A DNA stretch of 64,000 nucleotides from Clostridia bacterium. GTDB lineage: Bacteria; Bacillota; Clostridia; Christensenellales; CAG-138. Below are positions 42,345 to 51,556 of this stretch, one piece after another; position 1 is the stretch's first letter; each line of letters opens with the position of its first letter. Below the pieces are notes generated by a model. It made no database searches and had not been told where the DNA came from. It saw only the letters and a list, made by a program, of their open reading frames with translations. The position numbers and the translations under genes were made by a program. The stretch is from the NCBI GenBank assembly GCA_017514685.1, contig JAFWJN010000026.1, positions 48,056-112,055 of the forward strand, in the 5' to 3' direction.

Positions 42345-44759
42345 ATGAACAAACCCGCATATTTGAGCACAGATCTTTCAATTGACGAACGTGTAGAAGA
42401 CCTGATGAACCGTATGACCACCGAGGAAAAGGTCAAGCAGATCACCTGCGCCATGTACATCCCTGTAATGCCGATCGATCATCAGGATCTAAAAGGCGGT
42501 ATTGGCTCCTTTACGATTTTGGGAAGCCAGAATGCAGCAGGTGATATCCGTACCGCTCAGGAGTATGTGATCAATCATTCGCGGCTGGGTATTCCTGCCC
42601 TGGTCCACGGCGAAACACTGTCCGGTCCTGTCTCCATCCCCGCAGCCAATCTGTTTCCCACATCCATCAGCCTGGGAGCGACCTTCGAGCCTGAACTGGC
42701 AGAGAAAATGTCTGAGGGGACCAGAAAGCAGATGTATGCCATTGGTATGCGTCACGCTCTGTCTCCCATAGCTGATCTGGGTCGGGATTTGCGATTTGGT
42801 CGTTGCAACGAAGGCTATGGCGAAGATCCCACACTGGCAGCAGCGCTGACAGTTGCCTTTGTCAGAGGGCTGCAGACAGATAATCTGAAAGAAGGCATCG
42901 CCTGCACCGGCAAGCACTTCCTGGGTTACTCCCAGTCCGAAAATGCCATGAATATGCACAAATCCCTGGCTTCCCACCGGGAGTTGAGAGAAGTATTTGC
43001 AAAGCCCTTTGATGCTGCCATCCACAAAGCAGATCTGAAATGTGTTATGAACTGCTACTCCGAAGTGGAAGGCCAACCCATGTGCGCCAATAAGAAGATC
43101 CTGACAAATATGCTGCGGGATGACATGGGGTTTGACGGTTTGGTGGTGTCCGATTATAACTCCATCCGTCATGTGATGAACGACTTCAAGCTGACGGACA
43201 ATATGCTGGAAGCCAGTAAGCTGTGTCTGGAAGCAGGTCTGGATGTGGAACTCCCCACTCGGATGGGATACAACGATGAATTTACAGCTGCTGTCGAGCG
43301 TGGTGACATTGACATCGCTTATGTGGATCGCTCCTGCAGAAGAGTTCTGAAGCTGAAGTTTGAATTGGGACTGTTTGAGGATCCCTATCCTCATGAGGAA
43401 CTCCTGGCTTCTGCCATGGATAATACAGAAAACAATATCTATTCCCATGAGGCAGCCTGCAAGTCCATCACTCTGATGAAGAACGACGGCATCCTGCCCA
43501 TCCGTGATCCCAAGAAGAAAATATTGGTGGTCGGCCCCACCGGCAACTGCCTGCGGCTAATGATCGGCCACTACACCTATGTTGCTATGGCAGAAATGCT
43601 GATGCTGATGATGACCCAGGGGAAAGAAGTCCAACCCGGCGTCAATCCTGACGACGTGATGACGGAAGAGGACAAGAATCAGAGCAGTGCTTTCGACGGA
43701 GTTGCTGCCAAAATGTCCACCAGCAATCTGTCGGACAAGTATCTTCTGGATGACCTGATCCGCAAGATGTATCCCGGCGCAAAAACCATGGCAGAGGGGC
43801 TGAAGGAATTCTTCGAGTCCGTGGAATTTGTGGAAGGCTGTGACTACAAGGGCGATGATACCAGCCACATTCCGGAGGCTGTCGAAGCCGCGAAGAAAGC
43901 GGATGTTGTCATCGTCGCGGTTGGTGGCAAGAATGGACTGGGTGGCTCGTGTACCACCGGCGAAGCCGTTGATAGCAGCAGCCTGGATCTGATGGGACAG
44001 CAGGAACTGCTGATGCGTGAGATGTATAAGGCCAACCCCAACATGGTGATTGTCCATACCGATGGACGCCCCCTGTGCAGTGAGTGGGCTTATGAAAATG
44101 TGCCTGCCATTATTGAAGGCTGGCTGCCTGCCATCTATGGCGGACAGGCTATCGCAGAAGTCATTAGCGGCGCATACAATCCGGCTGGCAGAACACCTTT
44201 GAGCGTCCCCAGAACCGCAGGCCATTTACCGCTCTATCATTATCAGAACAACGGTTCTTCTGCAGCGCATGACACCGGCTTGATCAACACCGGCTATATC
44301 AACAGCTCCAGCTCCGCTCTGGCCTGTTTCGGCCATGGTCTGAGCTATACAACTTTCTCTTACGGCGATTTAAAACTTCAGGAATTGGATACAGACACCT
44401 TGGAAACCAGCGTCGTGGTGACCAATACCGGCGACACGGATGGAGAAGAAGTGGTACAGCTGTACGGTAAGGATCTGTTGGCCAGCATCATCCGTCCCAG
44501 GCAGGAACTGGTGGGCTTTAAGCGCATAGCGCTGAAGGCCGGCGAAAGCAAGAAGGTGCGCTTCCGGTTCCGCAAAGATCAGCTTGCATTCCAGAATGTG
44601 GACTTTGAATGGATTATCGAAAAGGGCAAGTTCCAATTTTTTGTTGGAGGAAGCAGTGATGATGTCCGTGCTACCGTGGAATACATCCAGAAAGAAACGG
44701 AGCATATCGACCCCAGAACCAGAGGCTTCTATGCCGACTGCATCGTGGAAGCGGTCTGA
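42345..44759 (+). CDS. Glycoside hydrolase family 3 enzyme (beta-xylosidase/glucosidase-like)
   Basis: The start is ATG 42345, seven bases after AAAGGAG; ATG 42339 is only one base from it. The 804-residue protein has the three-domain form: TIM barrel (SLGATFEPELAEKMSEGTRK; LSPIADLGRDLRFGRCNEGY), nucleophile aspartate in FDGLVVSDYNSIRHV (about residue 268), an alpha/beta sandwich (VVIVAVGGKNGLGGSC), and a C-terminal fibronectin III-like domain (VVVTNTGDTDGEEVVQLYGK). There is no signal peptide. It is probably a beta-xylosidase or beta-glucosidase on imported oligosaccharides. It differs from the GH3 at 33937 in having the fibronectin-like end. Confidence 0.92.
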   Translation: MNKPAYLSTDLSIDERVEDLMNRMTTEEKVKQITCAMYIPVMPIDHQDLKGGIGSFTILGSQNAAGDIRTAQEYVINHSRLGIPALVHGETLSGPVSIPAANLFPTSISLGATFEPELAEKMSEGTRKQMYAIGMRHALSPIADLGRDLRFGRCNEGYGEDPTLAAALTVAFVRGLQTDNLKEGIACTGKHFLGYSQSENAMNMHKSLASHRELREVFAKPFDAAIHKADLKCVMNCYSEVEGQPMCANKKILTNMLRDDMGFDGLVVSDYNSIRHVMNDFKLTDNMLEASKLCLEAGLDVELPTRMGYNDEFTAAVERGDIDIAYVDRSCRRVLKLKFELGLFEDPYPHEELLASAMDNTENNIYSHEAACKSITLMKNDGILPIRDPKKKILVVGPTGNCLRLMIGHYTYVAMAEMLMLMMTQGKEVQPGVNPDDVMTEEDKNQSSAFDGVAAKMSTSNLSDKYLLDDLIRKMYPGAKTMAEGLKEFFESVEFVEGCDYKGDDTSHIPEAVEAAKKADVVIVAVGGKNGLGGSCTTGEAVDSSSLDLMGQQELLMREMYKANPNMVIVHTDGRPLCSEWAYENVPAIIEGWLPAIYGGQAIAEVISGAYNPAGRTPLSVPRTAGHLPLYHYQNNGSSAAHDTGLINTGYINSSSSALACFGHGLSYTTFSYGDLKLQELDTDTLETSVVVTNTGDTDGEEVVQLYGKDLLASIIRPRQELVGFKRIALKAGESKKVRFRFRKDQLAFQNVDFEWIIEKGKFQFFVGGSSDDVRATVEYIQKETEHIDPRTRGFYADCIVEAV

Positions 44760-44783
44760 TGCACGTTCCGAAGAAAAGCGATC

Positions 44784-46754
44784 ATGATAAAACAATTATC
44801 TATTTACGAAAGCCAGATTCTGCATAAAAACGCGTCGAATCTGTTTGGCATTTTTCTGGAAGATATCAACTTTTCTGTTGACGGAGGTTTGAATGCCAAT
44901 AAACTCAACAACTACAGCTTTGACAGCTTCTATCCTCCTAAGGGCACTTCCATGTTCGGGGACCTGCTTTTTAAGGAGCACTTGAAACCGGTTTATGATA
45001 GACTGCGATTCTGGGAGATAACCGGATTCGTACAATCTTGCAATCAGGATTCCAAATTCAAAAGCGGCTGGTTTGCCCGTGTTGTCGGCGATGCAGCGCT
45101 GAAGAACAAAGGACATAACGGCGGAGGAAAGCATAAAAACAGACCTGCGATTTCTGTCAAAGCAGGTGAGAAATACGAGGTCTCCTGCCTGTTAAGAAGT
45201 GTGGATTTCAGCGGTACAGTGTCTGTGTATGTGGAAGATGAAAGAGGCAACTTGCTGACTGATAAGCAAGTTGTAACCTTTAGCACAGACTGGGAAAAGC
45301 AGACCGTCAAGCTGACTGCTGTAAAGGATGCCTTTGGCAAGTTCGTAATCTGTACGAACGGTACTGGAACCATAGACCTGGACCAACTGTTCTTTATGGA
45401 AGAGAACTACTGGGGCAAGGGCGATGCCAAGTATGATATCGGCGGCAAATTCCGGCGGGATCTGGTGGAAATGCTGCGGGAAATGCATCCCAGATTCATG
45501 CGCTTCCCCGGTGGCGGTCTGGTTGGCGGTGTTCATAAGGATACGGCCTATGAATGGAAGGATACGATCGGTCCCCTGGGCGACCGTAAAGGTGCAATTA
45601 ACAATCCTTGGGGTCTGAATCAGAGCGGCTATTTCCAGAGTTATCAGATTGGCTTTTACGAGCTGCTTTGCCTGTGCGAAGACCTGGAAATGGAGCCTGT
45701 ACCTGTTCTATGGGCCGGTCTGACCGGCAGAGGTCAGTTTATCACCCATAAGGGATTAGATTTGGATTCTCAGGAATACCAAGAACGGATCATTCAGAAC
45801 TATCTGGACTTTATTGAATTCGCGAACGGAGATCCGGAAACTTCAAAATGGGCCAAAAAGAGAGCAGACATGGGACACCCCCAATCGTTCAACGTGAAAT
45901 ACATTGGCGTAGGCAACGAAAACACCGGCAAGTACTATACCAAGTCCTTTTTGAAGATTTACAATGCCGTTAAGGCAAAATATCCGGCTATGATGCTGAT
46001 CATGTCCACGGGCTCCTATTATGATTCCAAGACCTGCCGCAGACAATGGCAGGACGCCATCGATCATAACCTGGATTGCCTGATGGATGGTCATACCTAC
46101 AGCGCACCGGAGTGGTTTCGGAAAAATACACACATCTTCGACAAGAATGATCGCAGTGGTCAACACCTGTTCCTGGGCGAATACGCTGCCGGCAACTCCT
46201 ATTCCGGCAATTGCAAGCAGCCCAACTCCTACGAATCCGCGCTGGCAGAAGCAGCGTTCATGACCGGTATCGAGCGGAACAGCGACTTTGTAGATCTTGC
46301 CTGTTACGCTCCACTGTTTAACATGATTGGTGGAACCCAGTGGCGGCATAATCTGATCGACTTCAATCAAAGAACAGTCGTCCACTCCACGAACTACTTG
46401 GTGCAGAAGCTGTACTGCAATGCCGTGGGTAAGAATGTGTACAAAACTTCTTTCACAGACGAAGATGGCGTGTATGTCAGCGTCAGCGGCGATGAACAGG
46501 AAAAGTTCGTAAAAATCGTCAATACAAGCGAGGAAATAGTGGAGCTGGATATTTCTTTAGAAGTCCCTGTTAGCGGAAAAATCATCTGTGAATTCGTTCA
46601 GCATGATGATTTAGCGGCGACCAACACCATCGACTTCGATGGTGAACCGACAGAGCCGGTGAGAATTCAGAGTATGAATCTCAAAGCACAGAACGGAAAT
46701 GCCCATCTTACTATGCCTAAGCATGCATTTTATGTGCTGACAATCAAAACTTGA
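44784..46754 (+). CDS. GH51-like alpha-L-arabinofuranosidase
   Basis: The 656-residue protein starts near LFGIFLEDINFSVDGGLNAN, the GH51 opening. A carbohydrate-binding-like insert occupies roughly residues 120-215, then the TIM barrel follows with MRFPGGGLVGGVHKDTAYEW. The acid/base glutamate lies in IGVGNENTGKYY and the nucleophile in LFLGEYAAGNSYSG. HTYSAPEWF is another family segment, and a beta domain ends the protein. Such enzymes release arabinose from arabinoxylan, arabinan or arabinogalactan oligomers. No signal peptide is present. It starts 24 bases after the GH3 stop and is followed by a hairpin terminator, so it ends the operon. Confidence 0.9.
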   Translation: MIKQLSIYESQILHKNASNLFGIFLEDINFSVDGGLNANKLNNYSFDSFYPPKGTSMFGDLLFKEHLKPVYDRLRFWEITGFVQSCNQDSKFKSGWFARVVGDAALKNKGHNGGGKHKNRPAISVKAGEKYEVSCLLRSVDFSGTVSVYVEDERGNLLTDKQVVTFSTDWEKQTVKLTAVKDAFGKFVICTNGTGTIDLDQLFFMEENYWGKGDAKYDIGGKFRRDLVEMLREMHPRFMRFPGGGLVGGVHKDTAYEWKDTIGPLGDRKGAINNPWGLNQSGYFQSYQIGFYELLCLCEDLEMEPVPVLWAGLTGRGQFITHKGLDLDSQEYQERIIQNYLDFIEFANGDPETSKWAKKRADMGHPQSFNVKYIGVGNENTGKYYTKSFLKIYNAVKAKYPAMMLIMSTGSYYDSKTCRRQWQDAIDHNLDCLMDGHTYSAPEWFRKNTHIFDKNDRSGQHLFLGEYAAGNSYSGNCKQPNSYESALAEAAFMTGIERNSDFVDLACYAPLFNMIGGTQWRHNLIDFNQRTVVHSTNYLVQKLYCNAVGKNVYKTSFTDEDGVYVSVSGDEQEKFVKIVNTSEEIVELDISLEVPVSGKIICEFVQHDDLAATNTIDFDGEPTEPVRIQSMNLKAQNGNAHLTMPKHAFYVLTIKT

Positions 46755-46799
46755 GTTATATAACATCTTGAGCTTAGTAGCATTGCATTGAAAATAAAA

Positions 46800-46825
46800 G
46801 TGCGCTCTCAGATTTGGGAGCGCAC
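46800..46825 (+). terminator. Terminator of the polysaccharide-use operon
   Basis: GTGCGCTCTC and GGGAGCGCAC pair (one G-T) around AGATTT, 45 bases after the GH51 stop. The T-tail is weak (ATTATC). Confidence 0.65.
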
Positions 46826-46960
46826 ATTATCGTATGATATTCACAAATATGCTAATCAAAGCCTCCGCTAAAATGCATCGCTCATTTTGAGGTACGGCCG
46901 ATAATCGGGAGTTTTTTAGAATTCAACAGATAGGATTGAAACGGGCTTTTAGGGACTGCC

Positions 46961-47317
46961 TCATCTCACAAACCGATATTTGCCCTTGCCCTGACCTTCC
47001 ACCTTTGCGATTGCGCCTACGTTTAAGAGCTTCTTCAATAGCGCAGATGCCGCTGCAGGGGAAAGGCCGGTAACGGTGCAGACGTCCGTCCTTCCGAAAA
47101 CCGTTTGGAACCCGAATGTATCGAACAGAACTTTTGTTCTGCGCAATGCGGTTTCGTTTCCATTATCGGATTTCAGTAGATTGGCATAAGGGAAGAATGT
47201 TCCAATGTCTTGTTTTCCCTCTTCAATGTCTTGTTTTTTCTCTCCAATGTCTTGCTTTCTGTTCTCAATGTCCGGTTTGATCTGCCCGCTGATGTGCAGA
47301 TAGCGATTCTTTAACAG
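46961..47317 (-). pseudogene. 3' part of a Fic-family gene, split by an IS element
   Basis: On the minus strand this encodes KNRYLHISGQIKPDIENRKQ, a tandem series of QDI-EKK/EGK heptads, then a winged helix (VFGRTDVCTVTGLSPAAASA to KGKYRFVR). This matches the C-terminal end of Fic (AMPylase) proteins of Bacillota. The upstream part of the same gene is at 49053-49232, on the other side of the IS200/IS605 insertion. The catalytic HxFxxGNGR region is in neither fragment, so the gene was already truncated and is dead. Confidence 0.7.
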
Positions 47318-47436
47318 TATCAAGCAAGAATTCTCCATCCTCTATAGGTGGGAGATGAATTGCATAGAAAGACCCATTGACAATAACAAGAGAGCATGTG
47401 ATAATCAGTCGTAAGAACAGTAAAGGACGATTTCTC

Positions 47437-47835
47437 ATGAATCTTGAGACAAACAATCATTCGGTATTCAGTCTGAACTACCATCTGATACTGGTAGTCA
47501 AGTATCGACGAAAGGTGATCAGCGATGAGATTTCCGGAAGGTTGCGGGAGATCTTCGAAGCGATTCAGCCGGCATATCATGTAACGCTTCAGGAATGGAA
47601 TCATGACAGAGACTATGTTCATATCCTGTTCAGCGCGCATCCGAAGTCGGAACTGAGCAAGTTTTTGAACGCATATAAAAGCGCAAGCAGCCGGCTGATC
47701 AAGAAAGAGTACCCGGAAATCAGGACACAGCTATGGAAAGAGTTTTTCTGGAGCCGGAGTTTCTGCCTGATCAGCACGGGCGGAGCAACGAATGAAATAA
47801 TCCGTGCATATATCGAAAGGCAGGGTGAGAAATGA
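47437..47835 (+). CDS. tnpA: IS200/IS605 Y1 transposase TnpA with altered HUH motif
   Basis: The start is ATG 47437 (MNLETNNHSVFSLNYHLILV); the frame upstream is the IS end. The 132-residue protein is a single-strand transposase. The second half is standard (FLNAYKSASSRLIKKEYPEI, LWKEFFWSRSFCLISTGGA, catalytic Tyr125 in IIRAYIERQ). The metal-binding HUH motif, normally H-V-H in NHDxDHVHILF, reads RDYVHILF: Tyr60 replaces the first histidine through a single CAT to TAT change. This would be expected to weaken or abolish activity. It overlaps tnpB by four bases (ATGA). Confidence 0.88.
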   Translation: MNLETNNHSVFSLNYHLILVVKYRRKVISDEISGRLREIFEAIQPAYHVTLQEWNHDRDYVHILFSAHPKSELSKFLNAYKSASSRLIKKEYPEIRTQLWKEFFWSRSFCLISTGGATNEIIRAYIERQGEK

Positions 47836-48932
47836 AGGCGAACAAAGCCTATCGGTTTCGAATCTATCCGGACACGGAACAGCAGATACAGCTGACCCGG
47901 ACATTCGGCTGTGTGAGGTTCGTATATAACCGGCTGCTGGAGGAAAAGATCGGATACTACGAAAAAAGCGGAAAACTGCTGCGGAATACGCCGGCGCATC
48001 TGAAAGCGAAATACGAATGGCTGAAAGAAGCTGACAGTCTGGCGCTGGCGAACGCACAGCTTCAGCTGGAAAGCGCGTATCGGAATTTCTTCCAGGATAA
48101 GACGAAGGGATATCCAAAGTATAAGAGCCGAAAAAGCGGGAAGCAGTCTTACACAACGAACAACCAGAAGGGATCGGTTCGGATCGAAGGGAGAAAAATA
48201 AAACTGCCGAAGATCGGATGGGTACGGATCATACAGCACCGGGAGATCCCGGAGGGACATGAAATCAAAAGCGTGACGGTAAGCAAAGAAGCAAGCGGGA
48301 AATACTATGTATCGATTCTTACGGAATATGAAAAGGAACCGATAGAGGCGGAGCTTGACCCGGAGAAGGCACTGGGACTGGATTACAGTTCTCCGCACTT
48401 CTATGTGGACAGCGAGAATCATGCGGCGGATATGCCGCAGTTTTACCGGGAAGACGAGAAACGGCTTGCAGCGGAACAGAGGAAACTGTCCCGGATGAAA
48501 AAAGGCGGAAAGAATTACGGGAAGCAGAAGGTCAAGGTCGCGAAAGCGTATGAAAAGGTACGGAACGCGAGAAAGGACTGGCAGCATAAGGAAAGCACAA
48601 GATTGGCAGACAGCTGGGATTATATCTGTGTGGAAGATGTCAACTATCAGGAGATGGCGAAGGGCCTGCGCCTGAGCAAAGCGACGAATGACAATGCGTT
48701 TGGACAATTCCGCACGATGCTGGCATATAAACTGGAGGAACGTGGAAAGAAACTGATCACGATAAACAAGTGGTATCCTTCTACGAAGACCTGCCGGCAT
48801 TGTGGACATATCCATGAAACACTTGCGCTGCAAGAGAGAGAATGGAACTGTCCGAATTGCGGGAAGCATTTGGAGCGGGATTATAACGCAGCAATCAATA
48901 TCAGAAACAGAGGTCTTGCGATCGAGCAATGA
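47832..48932 (+). CDS. tnpB: TnpB RNA-guided nuclease (IS605-type)
   Basis: The 366-residue protein has the OrfB/TnpB layout: N-terminal wedge-like domain (KAYRFRIYPDTEQQIQLTRT, FVYNRLLEEKIGYYEKS), then a RuvC nuclease with D184 (LGLDYSS), E268 (ICVEDVNYQ) and D350 (LERDYNAAINIRNRG). A zinc finger uses C321, C324, C340 and C343. The catalytic triad and all four cysteines are present, so the nuclease appears intact. Known TnpB proteins are guided by an omega RNA from the element's right end and cut the empty donor site. Translation is coupled to tnpA. Confidence 0.93.
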   Translation: MKANKAYRFRIYPDTEQQIQLTRTFGCVRFVYNRLLEEKIGYYEKSGKLLRNTPAHLKAKYEWLKEADSLALANAQLQLESAYRNFFQDKTKGYPKYKSRKSGKQSYTTNNQKGSVRIEGRKIKLPKIGWVRIIQHREIPEGHEIKSVTVSKEASGKYYVSILTEYEKEPIEAELDPEKALGLDYSSPHFYVDSENHAADMPQFYREDEKRLAAEQRKLSRMKKGGKNYGKQKVKVAKAYEKVRNARKDWQHKESTRLADSWDYICVEDVNYQEMAKGLRLSKATNDNAFGQFRTMLAYKLEERGKKLITINKWYPSTKTCRHCGHIHETLALQEREWNCPNCGKHLERDYNAAINIRNRGLAIEQ

Positions 48933-49048
48933 CCTGAAAGAATAAGAACCGTGGGACACACGGGGATAGCCCGTTGATACTTAGTCTGGTGAGACTATTG
49001 AGCGGGAAGCCCCCACCTCAATCCATTTATGGATAGGTGGAGGGAGCA
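48933..49048 (+). ncRNA. Candidate omega RNA at the right end of the IS
   Basis: Directly after the tnpB stop, CCGTG-GGACA-CACGG, TAGTCT-GGTG-AGACTA and the terminal CCCACCT..AGGTGG fold can be drawn. GCGGGAAGCCCCCACCTC resembles the 3' scaffold seen in other IS605 omega RNAs. The guide would be the flanking sequence beginning near 49049, inside the Fic fragment. Confidence 0.55.
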
Positions 49049-49052
49049 TGTC

Positions 49053-49232
49053 ACTTCGTTCTGCTCGCCGAGCAGGAGGTTTCGCAGGAACAGTTCCAGA
49101 TACTCGGTCGTTTCATGGACGCCCTTTTTGAGATTCGTATAATTGGCACGCACCATCGCGTTACGGAAATACCAGGCGTTTTCGGCAAAAATGTCATTGG
49201 TCACATCGAGCAGATTGAAAACATATCGCCCA
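49053..49232 (-). pseudogene. Middle part of the interrupted Fic gene
   Basis: On the minus strand the frame reads RYVFNLLDVTNDIFAENAWY, then FRNAMVRANYTNLKKGVHET and TEYLELFLRNLLLGEQNE. This is the conserved segment just after the catalytic loop in Fic proteins with a C-terminal winged helix. It would continue directly into KNRYLHISG (46961-47317) if the IS were removed. The 5' part, including the catalytic loop, is missing; the boundary near 49232 joins a HipA-like fragment of opposite orientation. Confidence 0.72.
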
Positions 49233-49535
49233 GCTCCTTTGTTTGATCATGGTTTATCGTTGGTTTGCCGCTGCGAAACCGAATCCGATTTGAACGCTTT
49301 CGATGTCATGGAAGATCGGCGTGTACAGTGTTACATCGCCTCTCAATCTACTCGTGAGAATCTGAACCTGATTCCACATGGTGCTTTGGATCATATCCAA
49401 CCACTGAAAGAAACGGATCGCAACGACCTGTTCCTCGATCTCGAAAATGTACTTTCAAAGCCCTGGCTTGATAAGATCTGGGAAATAATATGGAAAAGGT
49501 GGTGTGCGTTTGAAGATATTTACCATCAAAAGTGA
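49227..49535 (+). pseudogene. C-terminal fragment of a HipA-like kinase
   Basis: The frame begins abruptly with PAPLFDHGLSLVCRCETESD, the DFG-like metal-binding region of HipA-type serine kinases (APxFDxGxSL). It continues with VQCYIASQSTRENLNLIP and a helical end. The N-terminal lobe and catalytic loop are absent. It is a leftover of a toxin-like kinase gene, joined at about 49230 to the Fic remnant, and it overlaps the start of the following HTH gene, which may be its former partner. Confidence 0.55.
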
Positions 49536-50319
49536 TCATACGCAAGACAAGGTACTCGCCTATCTCTTGTATTATGAAAAAGCGAAGCAATTCTATATCG
49601 AATTGCCGCCGGATGCCGATGAATGGGATACGCCACTCATTCTTTCTTCCTTTGCAAAACGAGGTCACAAGACTATCAATGCATATTGGAGTAATGCTTG
49701 GGTTCAGGAACGTATCATTCCGTCGGATCGCCAGAATATCACAGAGATTTTGAGAGCGAACAATTTGGATTCTTATGATGAATATAAACTGCTTATCTTG
49801 GCGAACGGCCGATGCGCACAGGATGACTACTATATTGAGCAGATCGAATGGGAGAAACTCCCTGACGATATTCAAAGCCGTTTCTTGATTCGGGTTGAGG
49901 AAGTGGTTGCTTTAGGTGAAAACGATCTCCTGATCTTCTTTCGAAACGGAACGACTAAGAAATGTAATATGAATCAGATCTGTACGGAGACACGCTTTCA
50001 GGCAATCCTGCACAGTGAATCCTTGTTTTCTGCTGCCCGCGTACAAACAGACGGATATGGAATCACATGGGGAGAAAACCTTGATGTCGGAGCAGATATC
50101 CTGTATGAGAGCGGAAAAGATATACCTATTTCGATCGATGCATTCCATCGGTTTGCAGCAGATAGAATCACAGATACAACCGGTGCGCGCCGAATACTGA
50201 ATTGTTCTCGACAAAATATCAGTGATCTGATCAGAAGAGGAAAACTGCATCCATTGCGGTCTTCCACGTCAAGTTATCTGTTCTTGATTACAGAACTACA
50301 GCAAAGACAATGGCAGTAA
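49504..50319 (+). CDS. Helix-turn-helix protein next to the HipA fragment
   Basis: The 271-residue frame starts at GTG 49504; TTG 49510, eight bases after AAGGTGG, is an equally good start. The N-terminal half (LAYLLYYEKAKQFYIELPPD) is typical of proteins encoded beside HipA-like kinases in Bacillota. The middle (LGENDLLIFFRNGTTKKCNM) resembles a DUF2442-like beta fold. The C-terminus (ITDTTGARRILNCSRQNISD then LIRRGKLHPL) is a MerR/excisionase-like helix-turn-helix. It probably binds DNA, perhaps as regulator or antitoxin of the lost kinase; this is inferred from position. Confidence 0.5.
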   Translation: MRLKIFTIKSDHTQDKVLAYLLYYEKAKQFYIELPPDADEWDTPLILSSFAKRGHKTINAYWSNAWVQERIIPSDRQNITEILRANNLDSYDEYKLLILANGRCAQDDYYIEQIEWEKLPDDIQSRFLIRVEEVVALGENDLLIFFRNGTTKKCNMNQICTETRFQAILHSESLFSAARVQTDGYGITWGENLDVGADILYESGKDIPISIDAFHRFAADRITDTTGARRILNCSRQNISDLIRRGKLHPLRSSTSSYLFLITELQQRQWQ

Positions 50320-50366
50320 TCGAGAGCTCAAGTTCTTTTTGTTGCGAAAGCCGAATTGAAGGATGG

Positions 50367-51545
50367 TCAGGAATGATTGAGATATTTGAGGAGGATCTCC
50401 ATGACACGGATGCCGTTCCCGGTATCGGGGTCACGGTCCGGACAATGGTAGCAGTCGTAAAAGCAGACCGTTTCACCGCCGGAGGGAAACACCTCATCCG
50501 GTTCGATCCCGATCCTGCGCCACGGATCGCGTCCGCCGCGCACATACACAAGAGGAGCCTTCAGGCGTCCGATCAGGGAGCGAACATCCCATGTCTGGCT
50601 GGAAAACACCTCTGCTTCCGTTCCGAAGAGCAGGCGGCATTCGTTCTTCCAGTCCTCCTCGGTCCTGCGGTAGATGCTTCTCTGCTCGGAAGGTGCCCAG
50701 AGAGTGCCTGTTTTACTGAACTGCTGCCAGCGCCAGACCCGCCAGTCGTATGTTCCGTCCGCAGCATGCTCTTCGGGAACGCTGACGGCCATATTGGAGC
50801 GCATGTAATTTGTCATCGGGGAGCCTGCCAAAAGGTCTGCAGCTTTGAGCAGCGTCATGCACAGACCGGTCGGAAGAGACAGAAATACGGTCAGGAACCT
50901 GATCAGCTTTCCGCGGGATCCTTTCATCTGGGTCATTGCGGTTGCCAGGGCATACAGGATCTCCCGGTCGCGCCAGTTTTTGTCAAAAGGCTCAGCAGGG
51001 GATAGTACGTCGATGTGCCTGCAGAGACGCTCATACATTTTTTCTCCGGCGTTTTCCCGGACGGCGGCATCGTATTCGGGCATCATGGCAGGCCAGTCCA
51101 CCACACCGCTGGAACAGTGCACGACACCGATCCCGTCGGGATACGCTGCAGCGTACGCGATGGCCAGTGCTCCGCCGTAACTGAAGCCGCTCACAATCCA
51201 GGGGCGGGAGGAAAGGTCCCGGTAATGTTCTCTGACCAGATGGAAGTCCCGGATTGCGTCTTCCGGAGTCACGTAACGGGGGACACGGGGATGATCGGAG
51301 GCGACGGAGCTGCCGTAGCCTCTGTGCTCCGGAGTCAGAACGATCGTGTCGGTCCTGGAGCCGAAGGCTTTCCAGAGCCGGACAAGCTGTCTGTCAGTGA
51401 CGGCGGATTCGTTTCCGAGGGAGAACAAAACCACCGGATCTGCAGGACAGCCGTCCGGAATCAGACGTCTGACCGTGATGTCAATCGTTTCCGTTCCCTG
51501 CTCCGTAAGGGGACAGGGGATGCGTTCGGTAAAGATCTGAAACAT
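50367..51545 (-). CDS. Alpha/beta-hydrolase (serine peptidase S28/S33-like)
   Basis: The start is ATG 51545, just after GGAGGACAC; the longer frame has no ribosome binding site. The 392-residue protein shows an alpha/beta-hydrolase core with LTPEHRGYGSS, the nucleophile elbow GFSYGG (Ser122), LVYVRGGRDPWRRIG near the acid residue, and a late histidine (YDCYHCPDRD). The HRGYG block and the lid of about 150 residues resemble prolyl tri/aminopeptidase-type enzymes. No signal peptide is seen, so it is probably cytoplasmic; the substrate is unknown. Confidence 0.75.
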   Translation of the reverse strand: MFQIFTERIPCPLTEQGTETIDITVRRLIPDGCPADPVVLFSLGNESAVTDRQLVRLWKAFGSRTDTIVLTPEHRGYGSSVASDHPRVPRYVTPEDAIRDFHLVREHYRDLSSRPWIVSGFSYGGALAIAYAAAYPDGIGVVHCSSGVVDWPAMMPEYDAAVRENAGEKMYERLCRHIDVLSPAEPFDKNWRDREILYALATAMTQMKGSRGKLIRFLTVFLSLPTGLCMTLLKAADLLAGSPMTNYMRSNMAVSVPEEHAADGTYDWRVWRWQQFSKTGTLWAPSEQRSIYRRTEEDWKNECRLLFGTEAEVFSSQTWDVRSLIGRLKAPLVYVRGGRDPWRRIGIEPDEVFPSGGETVCFYDCYHCPDRDPDTGNGIRVMEILLKYLNHS

Positions 51546-51556
51546 GTGTCCTCCAT

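Larger units (their letters stand above)
47318..49053 (+). mobile_element. IS200/IS605-family insertion sequence with tnpA and tnpB
   Basis: The element carries tnpA then tnpB on the plus strand and has subterminal imperfect hairpins at both ends. The left one is near 47330-47358 (CTCCATCC-TCTATA-GGTGGGAG); the right one is 49010-49048 (CCCACCT..ATCC-ATTTAT-GGAT.AGGTGG). No terminal inverted repeats or target duplications are seen, as expected for the family. It sits inside a Fic gene, whose two parts resume on each side. Ends are approximate, set from where the Fic reading frame stops and resumes. Confidence 0.85.
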
